Origin: Mycobacterium sp. GA-2829
GTDB lineage: Bacteria; Actinomycetota; Actinomycetes; Mycobacteriales; Mycobacteriaceae
Length of the DNA: 64,000 bases
Direction: 5' to 3'
Assembly: GCF_001499965.1 (NCBI RefSeq)
Contig: NZ_LQIT01000022.1
Span: 1-64,000 of the forward strand
In this document: positions 47,144-56,077 of the stretch, piece by piece
How the letters are laid out: each line of letters begins with the position of its first letter
How positions within the stretch are numbered: the stretch's first letter is position 1
Program-made: the position numbers and the translations under genes
Notes under the pieces: model-generated
The model's input: only the letters and a program-made list of their open reading frames with translations
The model's database searches: none
Told to the model about the DNA's origin: nothing

Positions 47144-47632
47144 ATGCGGATGTCGGCCAAGGCGGAGTACGCCGTCCGGGCCATGGTGCAACTGGCCACG
47201 GTCGACGACGGTGTGCTCGTCAAGACCGACGATCTGGCTAAGGCGCAAGGCATTCCGGCGCAGTTCCTCGTCGACATCCTGTCCGACCTGCGCACTGACC
47301 GCCTGGTGCGCAGCCAGCGCGGCCGCGACGGCGGCTACGAACTGGCGCGTCCCGCGGCCGACATCAGCATCGCCGACGTCCTGCGGTGCATCGACGGGCC
47401 GCTGGCCAGTGTCCGCGACATCGGGCTCGGTGACCTGCCGTACGCCGGTCCGACCGCCGCCCTGACCGACGTGTGGCGCGCGCTGCGGGCCAGCATGCGC
47501 TCGGTGCTCGAACAGACCAGCCTGGCCGACGTGGCCGCGGGTGCGCTTCCCCAGCACGTGGCGTCGATGGCCGGTGACTACCTCGAGCAGGAGCGCAAGC
47601 GAGGTCACCGCACCCGCGTGGAGTCACGGTGA
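47144..47632 (+). CDS. Rrf2-family transcriptional regulator (Rv1287-like)
   Basis: 162 residues. The N-terminal winged helix ([51 protein letters not shown]) is typical Rrf2. The only Cys is Cys82 (VLRCIDG), so the three-Cys Fe-S site of IscR/NsrR is absent. That points to a CymR-like mode, sensing a metabolite or partner protein in sulfur metabolism. TAGCCT at 47131-47136 lies 7 bases before ATG 47144, and an inverted GTCGGAC/GTCCGAC pair (47081-47087, 47124-47130) abuts it, a possible autoregulatory site. It overlaps the next gene by GTGA. Confidence 0.9.
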   Translation: MRMSAKAEYAVRAMVQLATVDDGVLVKTDDLAKAQGIPAQFLVDILSDLRTDRLVRSQRGRDGGYELARPAADISIADVLRCIDGPLASVRDIGLGDLPYAGPTAALTDVWRALRASMRSVLEQTSLADVAAGALPQHVASMAGDYLEQERKRGHRTRVESR

Positions 47633-49218
47633 CCGCTGAACGCTCCGACGGCACGGCCCGGCGCCGCCGTGCCCTGAATTTGTACCTGCGCGGCCGCCGC
47701 GACCCCCCGTCGGGAGCCGGGCAGCGCAGGCGTGTCTCCGGTGGGCTCGACGACCGGCACACCCGCAAGGTCCTCGACCTGACGATCCGCCTCGCCGAGG
47801 TGATGCTGTCCTCCGGGTCGGGCACCGCCGACGTCGTCGCCACCGCACAGGACGTCGCGCAGGCCTATCAGCTCACCGACTGCGTCGTCGACGTCTTCGT
47901 CACCACGATCTTCGTCTCGGCGCTGCCGACCGCCGACAGCCCACCCGTCACCATCGTGCGGGCGGTGCACGCGCGGTCGACCGACTACTCGCGGCTGGCC
48001 GAACTCGACGAACTGGTGCGGCGCATCACCTCGGGCGGCGTGTCCGTCGACGAAGCCCACGACGCGATGGACGAGCTGAGCGAGCGGCCGCACCCGTACC
48101 CCCGCTGGGTGGCCACCGCCGGCTGGGCCGGCTTCGCGCTCGGCATCGCGATGCTGCTCGGCGGCAGCTGGCTGACGTGGATCATCGCCGCCGTGTCATC
48201 GGCGCTGATCGATCGCGTCGGCCGGATCCTCAACCGGAGAGGCACCCCGTTCTTCTTCCAGCAGGTCGCCGGCGCCTTCATCGCGACGATGATCGCGGTC
48301 GGGGCCTATCTGTACTTCGGTCTCGGACCGACCGCGCTGGTCGCCACCGGGATCGTGATGCTGTTGGCCGGGATGACCCTCGTCGGCTCCGTGCAGGACG
48401 CGCTGACCGGGTACATGGTCACCGCCGTCGCGCGGCTCGGGGACGTGCTGTTCCTCACCCTGGGCATCGTCGTCGGCATCGTGGCCGCTCTCCAGGTGGC
48501 AGCCCTGGCCGGTATCCAGATCGAGCTCCACGTCGACGCCACCGAGTCGTTCGTGATGCCGAACCGACCGGTCACGATCGCGCTCGCGGTGCTGGGGGCG
48601 GGCCTGGCCGGGGCCTGTCTGACCATCGCCAGCTATGCCCGGTGGCGTTCGGTGCTGACCGCGGCGGTCGCCGCGGCATCGGCCGAACTGCTGATCATCG
48701 GCCTGGCTGCCGGTGGGGTGGGCGGTGTCGTCGCCACCGGCACCGCCGCGGTCGGGGTCGGTTTGCTCGCCACGCTGATCTCGATTCGTAGGCAGGCGCC
48801 TGCCCTGGTCACCGCGACCGCGGGCATCACCCCGATGCTGCCCGGTCTGGCAGTCTTCCGCGCGGTGTTCCTGTTCGCCGTCGACAAGAACGTTCCCGCC
48901 GGGATCGCGCAGGCTCTGGGCGCGGCCGCGATCGCGCTGGCGATCGGCGCGGGTGTGGTGATGGGTGAGCTGCTCGGCTCGCCGCTGCGTTACCGCGCGG
49001 GCCGTCTCGGTGCTTTCCTGCGGGTGGAAGGGCCGCCCGGACTTCGCCGCGCGGTGGGCAATGTGGTTGCCCTGCGGCCCTCGGCCGATCAGCAGCAGGG
49101 GCGCACCCCGCACCGTCGTTCGTTGAGCGTCGCGCTCGAACCGGAGTCCGCCGGTACCACCGACGAGGACACCGGTGACGTTTCGGGCCCCCCGAGTGGG
49201 GAACAGCCGGAGCGGTAA
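47629..49218 (+). CDS. ThrE-family threonine/serine exporter-like membrane protein
   Basis: 529 residues. The N-terminal DUF1212/ThrE domain (residues 40-260: [37 protein letters not shown]) is followed by about ten membrane helices including the ThrE_2-type half ([16 protein letters not shown]). The family exports threonine and serine in corynebacteria. Both N- and C-terminal tails are hydrophilic. GTG 47629 overlaps the Rrf2 stop, so the regulator and exporter are one unit; control of amino-acid efflux with the sulfur or serine-cysteine state is possible but inferred. Confidence 0.85.
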   Translation: MTAERSDGTARRRRALNLYLRGRRDPPSGAGQRRRVSGGLDDRHTRKVLDLTIRLAEVMLSSGSGTADVVATAQDVAQAYQLTDCVVDVFVTTIFVSALPTADSPPVTIVRAVHARSTDYSRLAELDELVRRITSGGVSVDEAHDAMDELSERPHPYPRWVATAGWAGFALGIAMLLGGSWLTWIIAAVSSALIDRVGRILNRRGTPFFFQQVAGAFIATMIAVGAYLYFGLGPTALVATGIVMLLAGMTLVGSVQDALTGYMVTAVARLGDVLFLTLGIVVGIVAALQVAALAGIQIELHVDATESFVMPNRPVTIALAVLGAGLAGACLTIASYARWRSVLTAAVAAASAELLIIGLAAGGVGGVVATGTAAVGVGLLATLISIRRQAPALVTATAGITPMLPGLAVFRAVFLFAVDKNVPAGIAQALGAAAIALAIGAGVVMGELLGSPLRYRAGRLGAFLRVEGPPGLRRAVGNVVALRPSADQQQGRTPHRRSLSVALEPESAGTTDEDTGDVSGPPSGEQPER

Positions 49219-49248
49219 CGTCGGGCGGCGACTACGAGGAGGAATCAG

Positions 49249-50622
49249 TTGAACTCCGAAGAAGCTCGACAACCCGCCCCCGAACGGGAAGCCAGCCCGG
49301 CGGTTCTGAAGAAGGCGATCACCGCCTCGGCCATCGGCAACGCCACCGAGTGGTTCGACTACGGCATCTACGCCTACGGCGTGAGCTACATCTCCGCGGC
49401 GATCTTCCCCGGCGACGCGGCCAACGCGACGCTGCTGGCGCTGATGACGTTCGCGGTCTCGTTCCTGGTCCGCCCGCTCGGCGGATTCGTCTGGGGCCCG
49501 CTCGGCGACCGGCTCGGCCGCAAGCGGGTGCTGGCCATCACGATCGTCCTGATGGCCGGTGCGACGTTCTGCGTCGGCCTGGTTCCCAGCTACGCCACGA
49601 TCGGGATGTGGGCACCGTTCCTGCTGGTGCTCCTGCGCATGGTCCAGGGCTTCTCGACCGGCGGTGAGTACGGCGGCGCCGCGACGTTCATGGCCGAGTA
49701 CGCCCCGAGCCGTCGCCGCGGTCTGCTCGGCAGTTTCCTGGAGTTCGGGACCCTCGGTGGATTCTCGTGCGGCGCCCTGCTCATGCTCGGCTGCTCGCTG
49801 GTGCTGACCGACGACCAGATGCACAGCTGGGGTTGGCGGTTGCCGTTCCTGGTCGCCGCACCGCTCGGCCTGATCGGGCTGTACCTGCGGAGCCGGCTCG
49901 AGGACACGCCCGTGTTCCGGGAGCTGGAGGAGGAGGGCGCCACCGAGCAGGAGACCTCGACCCAGTTCCGCGACCTGCTCGCGCGTTACTGGCGGCCGAT
50001 CCTGCAGCTCGGCGGTCTGGTCGTCGCGCTGAACGTGGTGAACTACACGCTGCTGACCTACATGCCCACGTATCTGGAGACGCAGATCGGGTTGAGCGCG
50101 GATCAATCGCTGATCGTGCCCGTGATCGGGATGTTGTCGATGATGGTGTTCGTCCCGTTCGCGGGGCTGCTCAGCGACCGGGTGGGACGCAAACCGATGT
50201 GGTGGTTCTCGCTGATCGGTCTGTTCGTGGCAGGGGTGCCGATGTTCCTGCTGATGGGCACCAACATGGCGGGCGCGGTGATCGGGTTCGCGGTGCTCGG
50301 ACTGCTGTATGTGCCTCAGCTGGCGACGATCTCGGCGACCTTCCCGGCGATGTTCCCCACCCACGTGCGCTATGCCGGGTTCGCGATCGCCTACAACGTG
50401 TCGACGTCGCTGTTCGGCGGCACCGCCCCGGCCGTCAACGACTGGCTGACCTCGAGCACCGGCGACATGCTGTTCCCCGCCTACTACATGATGGGCGCGT
50501 GCGTGATCGGGGCGATCGCGCTGCTGAAGGTGCCCGAGACCGCGCGGTGCCCCATCGGCGGCACGGTCACGCCAGGCACCGAGGAGGCGCCCGATCCGGT
50601 GCCCTACGAGAAGGTGTCCTAG
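49249..50622 (+). CDS. MFS transporter, ProP/ShiA-type metabolite:proton symporter
   Basis: 457 residues, 12 membrane helices. The family signature is GNATEWFDYGIYAYG at the first helix, GPLGDRLGRKRVL in loop 2-3, GGEYGGAATFMAEY in helix 5 and LLSDRVGRKPMWW in loop 8-9. Relatives import betaine, proline, shikimate, citrate or alpha-ketoglutarate. The start is TTG 49249, fixed by AGGAGG at 49237-49242, the strongest SD in the neighbourhood. The substrate is unknown. Its stop overlaps that of the convergent VOC gene. Confidence 0.9.
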   Translation: MNSEEARQPAPEREASPAVLKKAITASAIGNATEWFDYGIYAYGVSYISAAIFPGDAANATLLALMTFAVSFLVRPLGGFVWGPLGDRLGRKRVLAITIVLMAGATFCVGLVPSYATIGMWAPFLLVLLRMVQGFSTGGEYGGAATFMAEYAPSRRRGLLGSFLEFGTLGGFSCGALLMLGCSLVLTDDQMHSWGWRLPFLVAAPLGLIGLYLRSRLEDTPVFRELEEEGATEQETSTQFRDLLARYWRPILQLGGLVVALNVVNYTLLTYMPTYLETQIGLSADQSLIVPVIGMLSMMVFVPFAGLLSDRVGRKPMWWFSLIGLFVAGVPMFLLMGTNMAGAVIGFAVLGLLYVPQLATISATFPAMFPTHVRYAGFAIAYNVSTSLFGGTAPAVNDWLTSSTGDMLFPAYYMMGACVIGAIALLKVPETARCPIGGTVTPGTEEAPDPVPYEKVS

Positions 50623-51008
50623 CCGCCGGACCCGTAGGGGCGGGTGATGATCTCGAGCTGGTGTCCCGACGGGTCGGGGAAGTACACGCCGCGGCCGCCG
50701 TCGTCGTGGTTGATCTCCCCGGGCCGACGGCCCAGCGGATCGGCCCAGTGCCGCAGACCCCGCACCCGGATGCGGCCGTAGATCGCGTCGAACTCGTCTT
50801 CGGACACCAGGAAGGCGTAGTGCTGGCGCTGCACGGTCACCTCGGGTGCCACCTGCATGTAGTCGAGTGTGACGCCATGGTCGAGCTGCACCGCGAGGAA
50901 CGGCCCGACCTCGCGGGCCGGGGGCAGACCGAACACCTCGGTGAAGAAGTCGGCGGACTCCCGACGGTCCTTCGCGCCGACGATCGTGTGGTTGAACGTG
51001 ATGGCCAT
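50619..51008 (-). CDS. VOC-superfamily (glyoxalase/bleomycin-resistance-like) protein
   Basis: 129 residues. Paired beta-alpha-beta-beta-beta modules are seen: FNHTIVGAKDRRESADFFTEVFGL near the start and VYFPDPSGHQLEIITRPYG at the end, with likely metal ligands His (FNHTIV) and Glu (LEIIT). The fold serves many lyases and dioxygenases, so the reaction is open. ATG 51008 was chosen because the fold begins right there. The stop codon shares CTAG with the MFS stop. Confidence 0.85.
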   Translation of the reverse strand: MAITFNHTIVGAKDRRESADFFTEVFGLPPAREVGPFLAVQLDHGVTLDYMQVAPEVTVQRQHYAFLVSEDEFDAIYGRIRVRGLRHWADPLGRRPGEINHDDGGRGVYFPDPSGHQLEIITRPYGSGG

Positions 51009-51066
51009 GGCCACCTCAGTGAAGCAGTCACGGTTCCGCGGCGGCAAGAGTCGACGGCACGAAAAA

Positions 51067-51091
51067 GGGGCCACCCTCAACGGGTGGCCCC
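51067..51091 (-). terminator. Rho-independent terminator of the small secreted protein gene
   Basis: GGGGCCACCC and GGGTGGCCCC form a perfect 10-bp stem with a 5-base loop. On the minus strand it is followed by a run of five T residues, making the best classical intrinsic terminator in the window. It lies 16 bases after the stop of the gene at 51108-51356. Confidence 0.9.
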
Positions 51092-51107
51092 TCGGGGGGT
51101 TCCGGGG

Positions 51108-51356
51108 TCAGCGGACGGTGACGTAGACGACGCGGTCGTCGTTGTCGTACCGGACCGAGACGATGCTGGACTGGTCGAGCGGCTTGACCATGCCCTGGTG
51201 GTTGACCCGCACCGCGTAGCCGCGGTCGTCGAGTTGCGCGATGGCGTTCTCGGCGTTACCGGGTCCGGCCGGGGCGGCCTGGGCGGGGGCGGCCAGGCCC
51301 AGCAGGGCGGTGGTGGCGGCGCCGGCGAACAGGGTGGTGGCTGCGAACTTCGTCAT
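51108..51356 (-). CDS. Small secreted protein, PepSY-like length, unknown function
   Basis: 82 residues. The signal peptide starts MTKFAATTLFAGAATT and ends LAAPAQA (cleavage after AxA near residue 27). The mature 55 residues include NAIAQLDDRGYAVRVNHQG and VSVRYDNDDRVVYVTVR, a small alpha-beta unit like those in many mycobacterial exported proteins of unknown role. ATG 51356 is preferred over GTG 51365 because the signal peptide then has a normal length. The gene has its own terminator and an upstream element at 51462-51491 shared with the gene at 1-77. Confidence 0.8.
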   Translation of the reverse strand: MTKFAATTLFAGAATTALLGLAAPAQAAPAGPGNAENAIAQLDDRGYAVRVNHQGMVKPLDQSSIVSVRYDNDDRVVYVTVR

Positions 51357-51461
51357 CTTTCTCACTTCTCTGGCTTGGTGTTCGAGCCGTGGCGGTCGTC
51401 GCGGTTCGGACGTTTTCGTTGTTTCCTGACTGGTAGAACCGGCACGTCGTGCCGATGATTT

Positions 51462-51491
51462 CCGTTGGCAGCGATTGACCCGCGATTGGCA
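51462..51491 (-). promoter_or_regulatory. Conserved upstream element with TGCCA direct repeats (copy 2)
   Basis: Reading the minus strand, TGCCA occurs at both ends 21 bases apart around GGTCAATCGC. It matches the element at 166-195. The similarity extends downstream, toward the gene: 51427-51480 and 131-184 align without gaps at about 40 of 54 positions. The block starts 106 bases before ATG 51356 and reaches to within 7 bases of the stop of the next gene upstream. Confidence 0.55.
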
Positions 51492-51497
51492 GGATCG

Positions 51498-52397
51498 CTA
51501 CCGCGAACGGCGCCAGCCGCCGTCGCTCTCCTCGATCACCACACTCCCGTTGTCCGAACGTGCGGTGATCTCGCCGGCCGCCTGGGCCGGGTTCGAGGTC
51601 TCCGGTACCCGCACCCGGGTGTAGTCCCCGGACTGCGCGCGGATGAGGTAGGGCCCGCCCTGGGGCAGCCCGAGTGCGATGTCGCCGCTGCGGGTGACCG
51701 CCTCGACGGTCTCGGGGGCGGCGTCGCGGAAGTCGACGGCGATGTCACCCTCGGATGTGGTGGCGGCGAACCGTTCCCGCACCGAGATGGGGTCCCGCGC
51801 GGTGACCTCCCCGTCGACGGTCTGCACCTCCACCCGGCGAGCGGATCCGCTGAGGATCACCGCGCCGTCGGTGGTGTGGGCGATCAACTCGTCGACGTCG
51901 GCCTGCGCCAGTACGACGCCGGTCTGCTGCTGGGTGCGGACGCTGAGGCGGCGCGCCTGCTCGGGCGGCAGCGTCACGGTGATCTCACCGCCGCGGGCCC
52001 ACCCGAAGGTGGGCGACGGCTGCCCCTCGAGGACGATCCGGGTCTCGGGTCCTGCGGTGGTGGTGGCGAGCCGGTGATCCCCGCCGCCGGAGGTGTTGAC
52101 CAGACGCAGGCTCGCCCGCGCCTCGCGGGCGTTCGGGTCGGCCGATATCCGGATCGCGACCGGGATGTCGGCGGTGTCGACGACCAGCGACCGCATCGTC
52201 GCAGGCAGCGTCTGGCTGTCGCTGAGGACCCGCACGGTGCTCAGCCCCCACGCGGTCACCGCGAGCGCCGCGACACTGCCGACCACCAGCACGGCGGCCA
52301 CGGCGACCAGGACACCCCGGATCGCGGTGCGTCCGCCGGCAGACAGGGCGGGCGGCTCACCGACCGGGGCGGGAGGTGGGGGCGCCATGATTGTCAT
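51498..52397 (-). CDS. DUF4097-like membrane protein of the two-component operon
   Basis: 299 residues. A Pro-rich cytoplasmic head (MAPPPPAPVGEPPAL) and one membrane helix (VLVAVAAVLVVGSVAALAV) lead into a large external domain of short repeated strands (VLAQADVDELIAHTTDGAVILSG, VEVQTVDGEVTA, FAATTSEGDIAVDF, VEAVTRSGDIALGL) that should form a right-handed beta-solenoid. This is the DUF4097/LiaF-like pattern often tied to envelope-stress two-component systems. ATG 52397 has AAGGA 8 bases upstream; ATG 52421 would overlap the regulator stop (ATGA) and is an alternative. Confidence 0.75.
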   Translation of the reverse strand: MTIMAPPPPAPVGEPPALSAGGRTAIRGVLVAVAAVLVVGSVAALAVTAWGLSTVRVLSDSQTLPATMRSLVVDTADIPVAIRISADPNAREARASLRLVNTSGGGDHRLATTTAGPETRIVLEGQPSPTFGWARGGEITVTLPPEQARRLSVRTQQQTGVVLAQADVDELIAHTTDGAVILSGSARRVEVQTVDGEVTARDPISVRERFAATTSEGDIAVDFRDAAPETVEAVTRSGDIALGLPQGGPYLIRAQSGDYTRVRVPETSNPAQAAGEITARSDNGSVVIEESDGGWRRSR

Positions 52398-52417
52398 CGG
52401 GGATTCCTTCCGCGCGT

Positions 52418-53062
52418 TCATGATTCGAGGTACCGCAGGACGGCCAGCACCCGGCGGTTCTCGGCGTCGTCGGGGGCGAGGCCGAGCTTGGTGAAGATCG
52501 AGGCGATGTGTTTCTCGGCCGACCCGACCGAGATGTGCATGTGGCCGGCGATGCCCGAGTTCGTCTTGCCTTCGGCCATGAGTTGCAGCACCTCGTGCTC
52601 CCGCGGGGTCAGCTGGTCGAGGACCGCGCGACGGTGGCTGCGCACCAGGATCTGGGACACGACTTCCGGGTCGAGCACGGTGCCGCCGTTGCCGACCACC
52701 TCGACGGCGTCGAGGAAGGCGGGTACGTCGGCGACGCGGTCTTTCAGCAGGTAGCCGAAACCCTTTGTGTCCGAAGCGATCAACTCGGCCGCATAACGTT
52801 GTTCGACGTAGTGTGACAGGACGAGCACCGGCGACTCCGGATTCTGGGTGCGCAGCAGCGCGGCGGCGCGGATGCCCTCGTCGGTGAAGGTGGGCGGCAT
52901 CCGCACGTCGAGGATCGCGAGGTCCGGACGGGTGTCGTTGACCAGGCGCAGCAGGTTGGTGGCGTCGGGGACACCGGCGACCACCTCGTGGCCCGCGTCG
53001 GCGAGGATGCGTTCGATTCCGGCGCGCAGCAGGGCGGAATCCTCGGCGATCACGATCCGCAT
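52418..53062 (-). CDS. NarL/LuxR-family response regulator
   Basis: 214 residues. The receiver domain has VIAEDSALL, phospho-acceptor Asp52 (AILDVRMPP) and YLLKDRV. The LuxR helix-turn-helix is LTPREHEVLQLMAEGKTNSGIA with VGSAEKHIASIFTKLGL. ATG 53062 lies inside the kinase gene's last codons (13-base overlap), so the pair is translationally coupled. Its targets probably include its own operon with the DUF4097-like gene. Confidence 0.92.
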   Translation of the reverse strand: MRIVIAEDSALLRAGIERILADAGHEVVAGVPDATNLLRLVNDTRPDLAILDVRMPPTFTDEGIRAAALLRTQNPESPVLVLSHYVEQRYAAELIASDTKGFGYLLKDRVADVPAFLDAVEVVGNGGTVLDPEVVSQILVRSHRRAVLDQLTPREHEVLQLMAEGKTNSGIAGHMHISVGSAEKHIASIFTKLGLAPDDAENRRVLAVLRYLES

Positions 53063-54351
53063 GGCAGCACCGCCGTGACGATGGTGGGGCCGGTGGCGGG
53101 GCTGGAGACACTGAACGTGCCGCGCGCCGCGCGCACCCGTTCGTCGAGCCCCCGCAGGCCGGTGGCGTTCTCGTCGTCGGTGATCGACGCACCGCCGCGG
53201 CCGTCGTCGAAGACCGAGACGTGCAGGGTGTCGGACTGCTCGTCGAGTCGCACCGTGATCACCGCCTGGGTGGCCCCGGCGTGTTTGGCGATGTTGGTCA
53301 GCGCCTCGGCCACCACGAAGTAGGCGACGGACTCCACCTCGTCGGGTAGCCGGCGCGGCAGGTGCAGGTCGAGTGTCGTTGGCACACCGGAGTTCTCGGC
53401 ACGCTGCACGACCGCCGAAAGGGCGGCGTCGAGTCCGCGGTCGGCGAGGATCGTCGGCGCGATACCGCGCACCACGTTGCGCAGTTCGACCAGTGCGTTC
53501 TTCGCTTCGTCGTGCGCCTCGGCGATCAGCTGCCGGGCCGCGGGCAGATCGGTGTCGAGTTTGGTCTGCGCCAGGCCGATCGCCATCGCCAGGGACACCA
53601 GCCGCGGCTGGACGGTGTCGTGCAGGTCGCGTTCGATGCGGTGACGTTCGGTCTGCGCCGACGACACCGCGCCGGCCCTGGCGTCGCTGAGCGCGCTGAC
53701 CTCGTATTTCAGTGCGGCCGTGGGGGACGGGGTGAGTAGCCAGCGGTCGATGACCGCGTCGATCCGGGGTGCGAAGACCAGGATCGCGATCGACGCCGCG
53801 ACCGCCACGACGGCCAGCGGCCACGCGAGGGCGGGCGGGAGGAACGCCAGGCCCGCGGCGTCGTCGCTGGCGTCGATCGCATGCGCGGCGGCGGGCGCCA
53901 GGAACCCGAAGGCCAGGAGTGCGAACGCCAGCGCGGTGGCGAGGATGTCGTAGGTCAAACGTAGGTAGTGGTGGGCCAGGATCTTCCAGAAGCGGGCGCT
54001 GCTGACGTCGAGCCACAGCTGGTGCGCCCAGCCCTGGAATCCGGTGTAGGGCGTGGGACGGCGGAACGGCTGACCGATGCCCAGCCCGAACACCGCTTCG
54101 CTGCGCACCCGCTCCACCCGGTCGATACCGCGCACGAGGTACACGAAAACCACTGCAGCCAAGAGGAATCCGATCACCGAAGGGATCGAGGACACACCGA
54201 TGACGAAGAGTCCGAGCGGAATCCAGAACCACACCGCGCCGAGGGCGGCGCCGACGACCATGGACGCGGTCGCGACGAGGCCTGCGGTGCGGCGTGGGGC
54301 CTGCGCGGGTGCGTCCGGCGCGTGCGGGGGGCTTGCGGAGATGGCGACCAT
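53050..54351 (-). CDS. NarL-type membrane histidine kinase
   Basis: 433 residues. Four to five membrane helices fill residues 25-200, with a cytoplasmic-like loop (about 75-130) but no large external sensor domain, as in intramembrane-sensing kinases. HisKA_3 has phospho-His244 (RIERDLHDTVQPRL), and HATPase_c shows VVAEALTNIAKHAGA, DDGRGG and GLRGLDERV. The intramembrane design and the beta-solenoid partner suggest a cell-envelope signal. It is the first gene of the kinase-regulator-DUF4097 operon and diverges from the F420-type oxidoreductase gene. Confidence 0.9.
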   Translation of the reverse strand: MVAISASPPHAPDAPAQAPRRTAGLVATASMVVGAALGAVWFWIPLGLFVIGVSSIPSVIGFLLAAVVFVYLVRGIDRVERVRSEAVFGLGIGQPFRRPTPYTGFQGWAHQLWLDVSSARFWKILAHHYLRLTYDILATALAFALLAFGFLAPAAAHAIDASDDAAGLAFLPPALAWPLAVVAVAASIAILVFAPRIDAVIDRWLLTPSPTAALKYEVSALSDARAGAVSSAQTERHRIERDLHDTVQPRLVSLAMAIGLAQTKLDTDLPAARQLIAEAHDEAKNALVELRNVVRGIAPTILADRGLDAALSAVVQRAENSGVPTTLDLHLPRRLPDEVESVAYFVVAEALTNIAKHAGATQAVITVRLDEQSDTLHVSVFDDGRGGASITDDENATGLRGLDERVRAARGTFSVSSPATGPTIVTAVLPCGS

Positions 54352-54442
54352 GCCTCCAACTTATGGAGTGCGCGTGCGGTGCGACACAGCGTTTTCCGCC
54401 GAGTCGGCCGGGGGTTAACCCCCGGATGCCAGAATCGCGGGT

Positions 54443-55336
54443 GTGCGCATCGGAATGACGCTGCCCGTGATGGAACCCGATCTGGATCGCGCGACGCTGC
54501 GCGACTGGGCACGGGCGGTCGACGAGGGCCCGTTCTCGGCCCTGTGCTGGGGTGAGCGGATCGCTTTCGACAATCCCGACAGCTTGACGCTGCTGGGGGC
54601 GGTGGCGGCGTGGACCGAACGGGTCCGGTTGGTGACGACGGTGATCGTGCCGCAGCTGCACGATCCGGTGCTGCTGGCCAAGGCGCTCGCGACCGGCGAT
54701 CTGGTCAGCGATGGCCGCTTGACGGTGGGGATCGGGGTCGGCGGCAGGCACGAGGACTACGCGGCCGTCGGCGCCGATCCGGCCACCCAGACGATGCGCC
54801 AGATGGCCGACCGTGTCGCGGTGATGAAGCGGGTGTGGGCGGGGGAGAAGGTCACCGATTCGGTGCTGCCGGTCGGCCCGCCCCCGGTGCAGCCGGGCGG
54901 CCCGCCGCTGCTGGTCGGCACGATCGGACCGAAGACCGTGCGCAGCGCGGCAGCCTGGGCCGACGGGATGGCGGGCACGATCCTCGATCTCGACCCGGTC
55001 AAACAGGACGAGCTGTTCGATGTCGCGCGCACCGCGTGGGCCGAGGCCGGGAAACCGGAACCGCATCTGGCGACGTCGTTCTGGTTCGCCCTCGGGGAAC
55101 CGGAGGAGGCGCGCGTCCAGGTGCACCGCCACCTGCGGCGCTACATGAACTGGATACCGGGTGAGTTCGTCGACGCGATGGCGCCGACGACCGGTTTCGC
55201 GGGCACCGAGGACGATCTGCTGGCACTGCTCGACCGGTTCGAGCGGATCGGCACCGACGAGGTGCACCTGATTCCGACGAGCGCGGATTCGGATCAGCTC
55301 AAACGCGTCGCCGACGTGGTGCGGGACCGGGGGTAG
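54443..55336 (+). CDS. LLM-class (F420-dependent type) oxidoreductase
   Basis: 297 residues of the luciferase-like monooxygenase TIM-barrel family, whose mycobacterial members mostly use coenzyme F420. Visible blocks are MRIGMTLPVMEPD, LVTTVIVPQLHDPVLLAKAL, GRLTVGIGVGGRHEDYAAVG and PPLLVGTIGPKTVRSAAAWADG. GTG 54443 follows CAGAAT (54430-54435) by 7 bases, compatible with a leaderless start. Substrate unknown. The DUF899 gene follows after 2 bases and is co-transcribed. Confidence 0.88.
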   Translation: MRIGMTLPVMEPDLDRATLRDWARAVDEGPFSALCWGERIAFDNPDSLTLLGAVAAWTERVRLVTTVIVPQLHDPVLLAKALATGDLVSDGRLTVGIGVGGRHEDYAAVGADPATQTMRQMADRVAVMKRVWAGEKVTDSVLPVGPPPVQPGGPPLLVGTIGPKTVRSAAAWADGMAGTILDLDPVKQDELFDVARTAWAEAGKPEPHLATSFWFALGEPEEARVQVHRHLRRYMNWIPGEFVDAMAPTTGFAGTEDDLLALLDRFERIGTDEVHLIPTSADSDQLKRVADVVRDRG

Positions 55337-55338
55337 CG

Positions 55339-56010
55339 GTGGCCACCGACCCGCTCCCGCCGATCGTCTCCCGCGACGAGTGGGAGCGGGCGCGCGCCGA
55401 ACTGCTGTTGCGGGAGAAGGAACTGACCCGGCTCAAGGATGAGGTGAGCGCGGCGCGACGCCGCCTGCCCATGGTCGAGGTGACCGAACCGTACGTGTTC
55501 GACACCGAGAGCGGCCCGTTGGCACTGGTCGACCTGTTCGACGGCAGGCGGCAGCTGATCGTGCAGCACTTCATGTTCGGCCCGGACTGGGAGCAGGGCT
55601 GCGAAGGCTGCTCGATGATGGCCGACCACCTCGGCCCGCTGTCGCACCTGCACGCCAAGGACACGTCGCTGGTGCTGGTGTCACGCGCGCCGGTCGGCAA
55701 GCTGCTGGCCTTCCGCGACCGCATGGGCTGGGACCTGCCGTGGGTGTCCTCCGGCGCGTCGACGTTCAACGAGGACTACGGCGTCACCGTGGACGGCGAG
55801 GAACGCCACGGCATCAGCGTCTTCCTGCGGCACGGCGATCGTGTGTTCCATACGTGGTCCACCTACCGCCGCGGTGAGGAGCCGTTCATGCTCGTCTTCG
55901 ACCTGCTCGACCTCACCCCCTACGGCCGTCAGGAGACGTGGGAGGACTCACCCGACGGCTGGCCGCAGCGCCCGCCGTATGAGTGGATGCGCCTGCACGA
56001 CGAGTACTGA
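55339..56010 (+). CDS. DUF899 family thioredoxin-fold protein
   Basis: 223 residues. The family hallmarks are VSRDEWERARAELLLREKELTRL at the start (split across residues 10-33), LFDGRRQLIVQHFMFGPDWEQGCEGCSM with the C-x-x-C pair, and VFLRHGDRVFHTWSTYRRG. The fold is peroxiredoxin/thioredoxin-like, but the reaction is not established. GTG 55339 starts 2 bases after the upstream stop. The pair ends at a perfect hairpin. Confidence 0.88.
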   Translation: MATDPLPPIVSRDEWERARAELLLREKELTRLKDEVSAARRRLPMVEVTEPYVFDTESGPLALVDLFDGRRQLIVQHFMFGPDWEQGCEGCSMMADHLGPLSHLHAKDTSLVLVSRAPVGKLLAFRDRMGWDLPWVSSGASTFNEDYGVTVDGEERHGISVFLRHGDRVFHTWSTYRRGEEPFMLVFDLLDLTPYGRQETWEDSPDGWPQRPPYEWMRLHDEY

Positions 56011-56024
56011 CCGCAGACACGACA

Positions 56025-56055
56025 GTGGCCGCCTCGCGTGATGCGAGGCGGCCAC
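56025..56055. terminator. Perfect 13-bp hairpin between convergent genes
   Basis: GTGGCCGCCTCGC at 56025-56037 and its exact complement at 56043-56055 enclose a 5-base loop. It lies between the DUF899 stop (56010) and the stop of the minus-strand exported protein (56078), so it can serve both directions. There is no U-tract. Confidence 0.85.
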
Positions 56056-56077
56056 GATCGTCTGGTTCAGCGCCGGA

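Noticed and set aside
48196..50364. Long minus-strand frame opposite the ThrE-like and MFS genes
   Set aside because: Composition (His/Arg/Asp/Gln) is typical of an antisense shadow and the plus-strand membrane proteins are clear.
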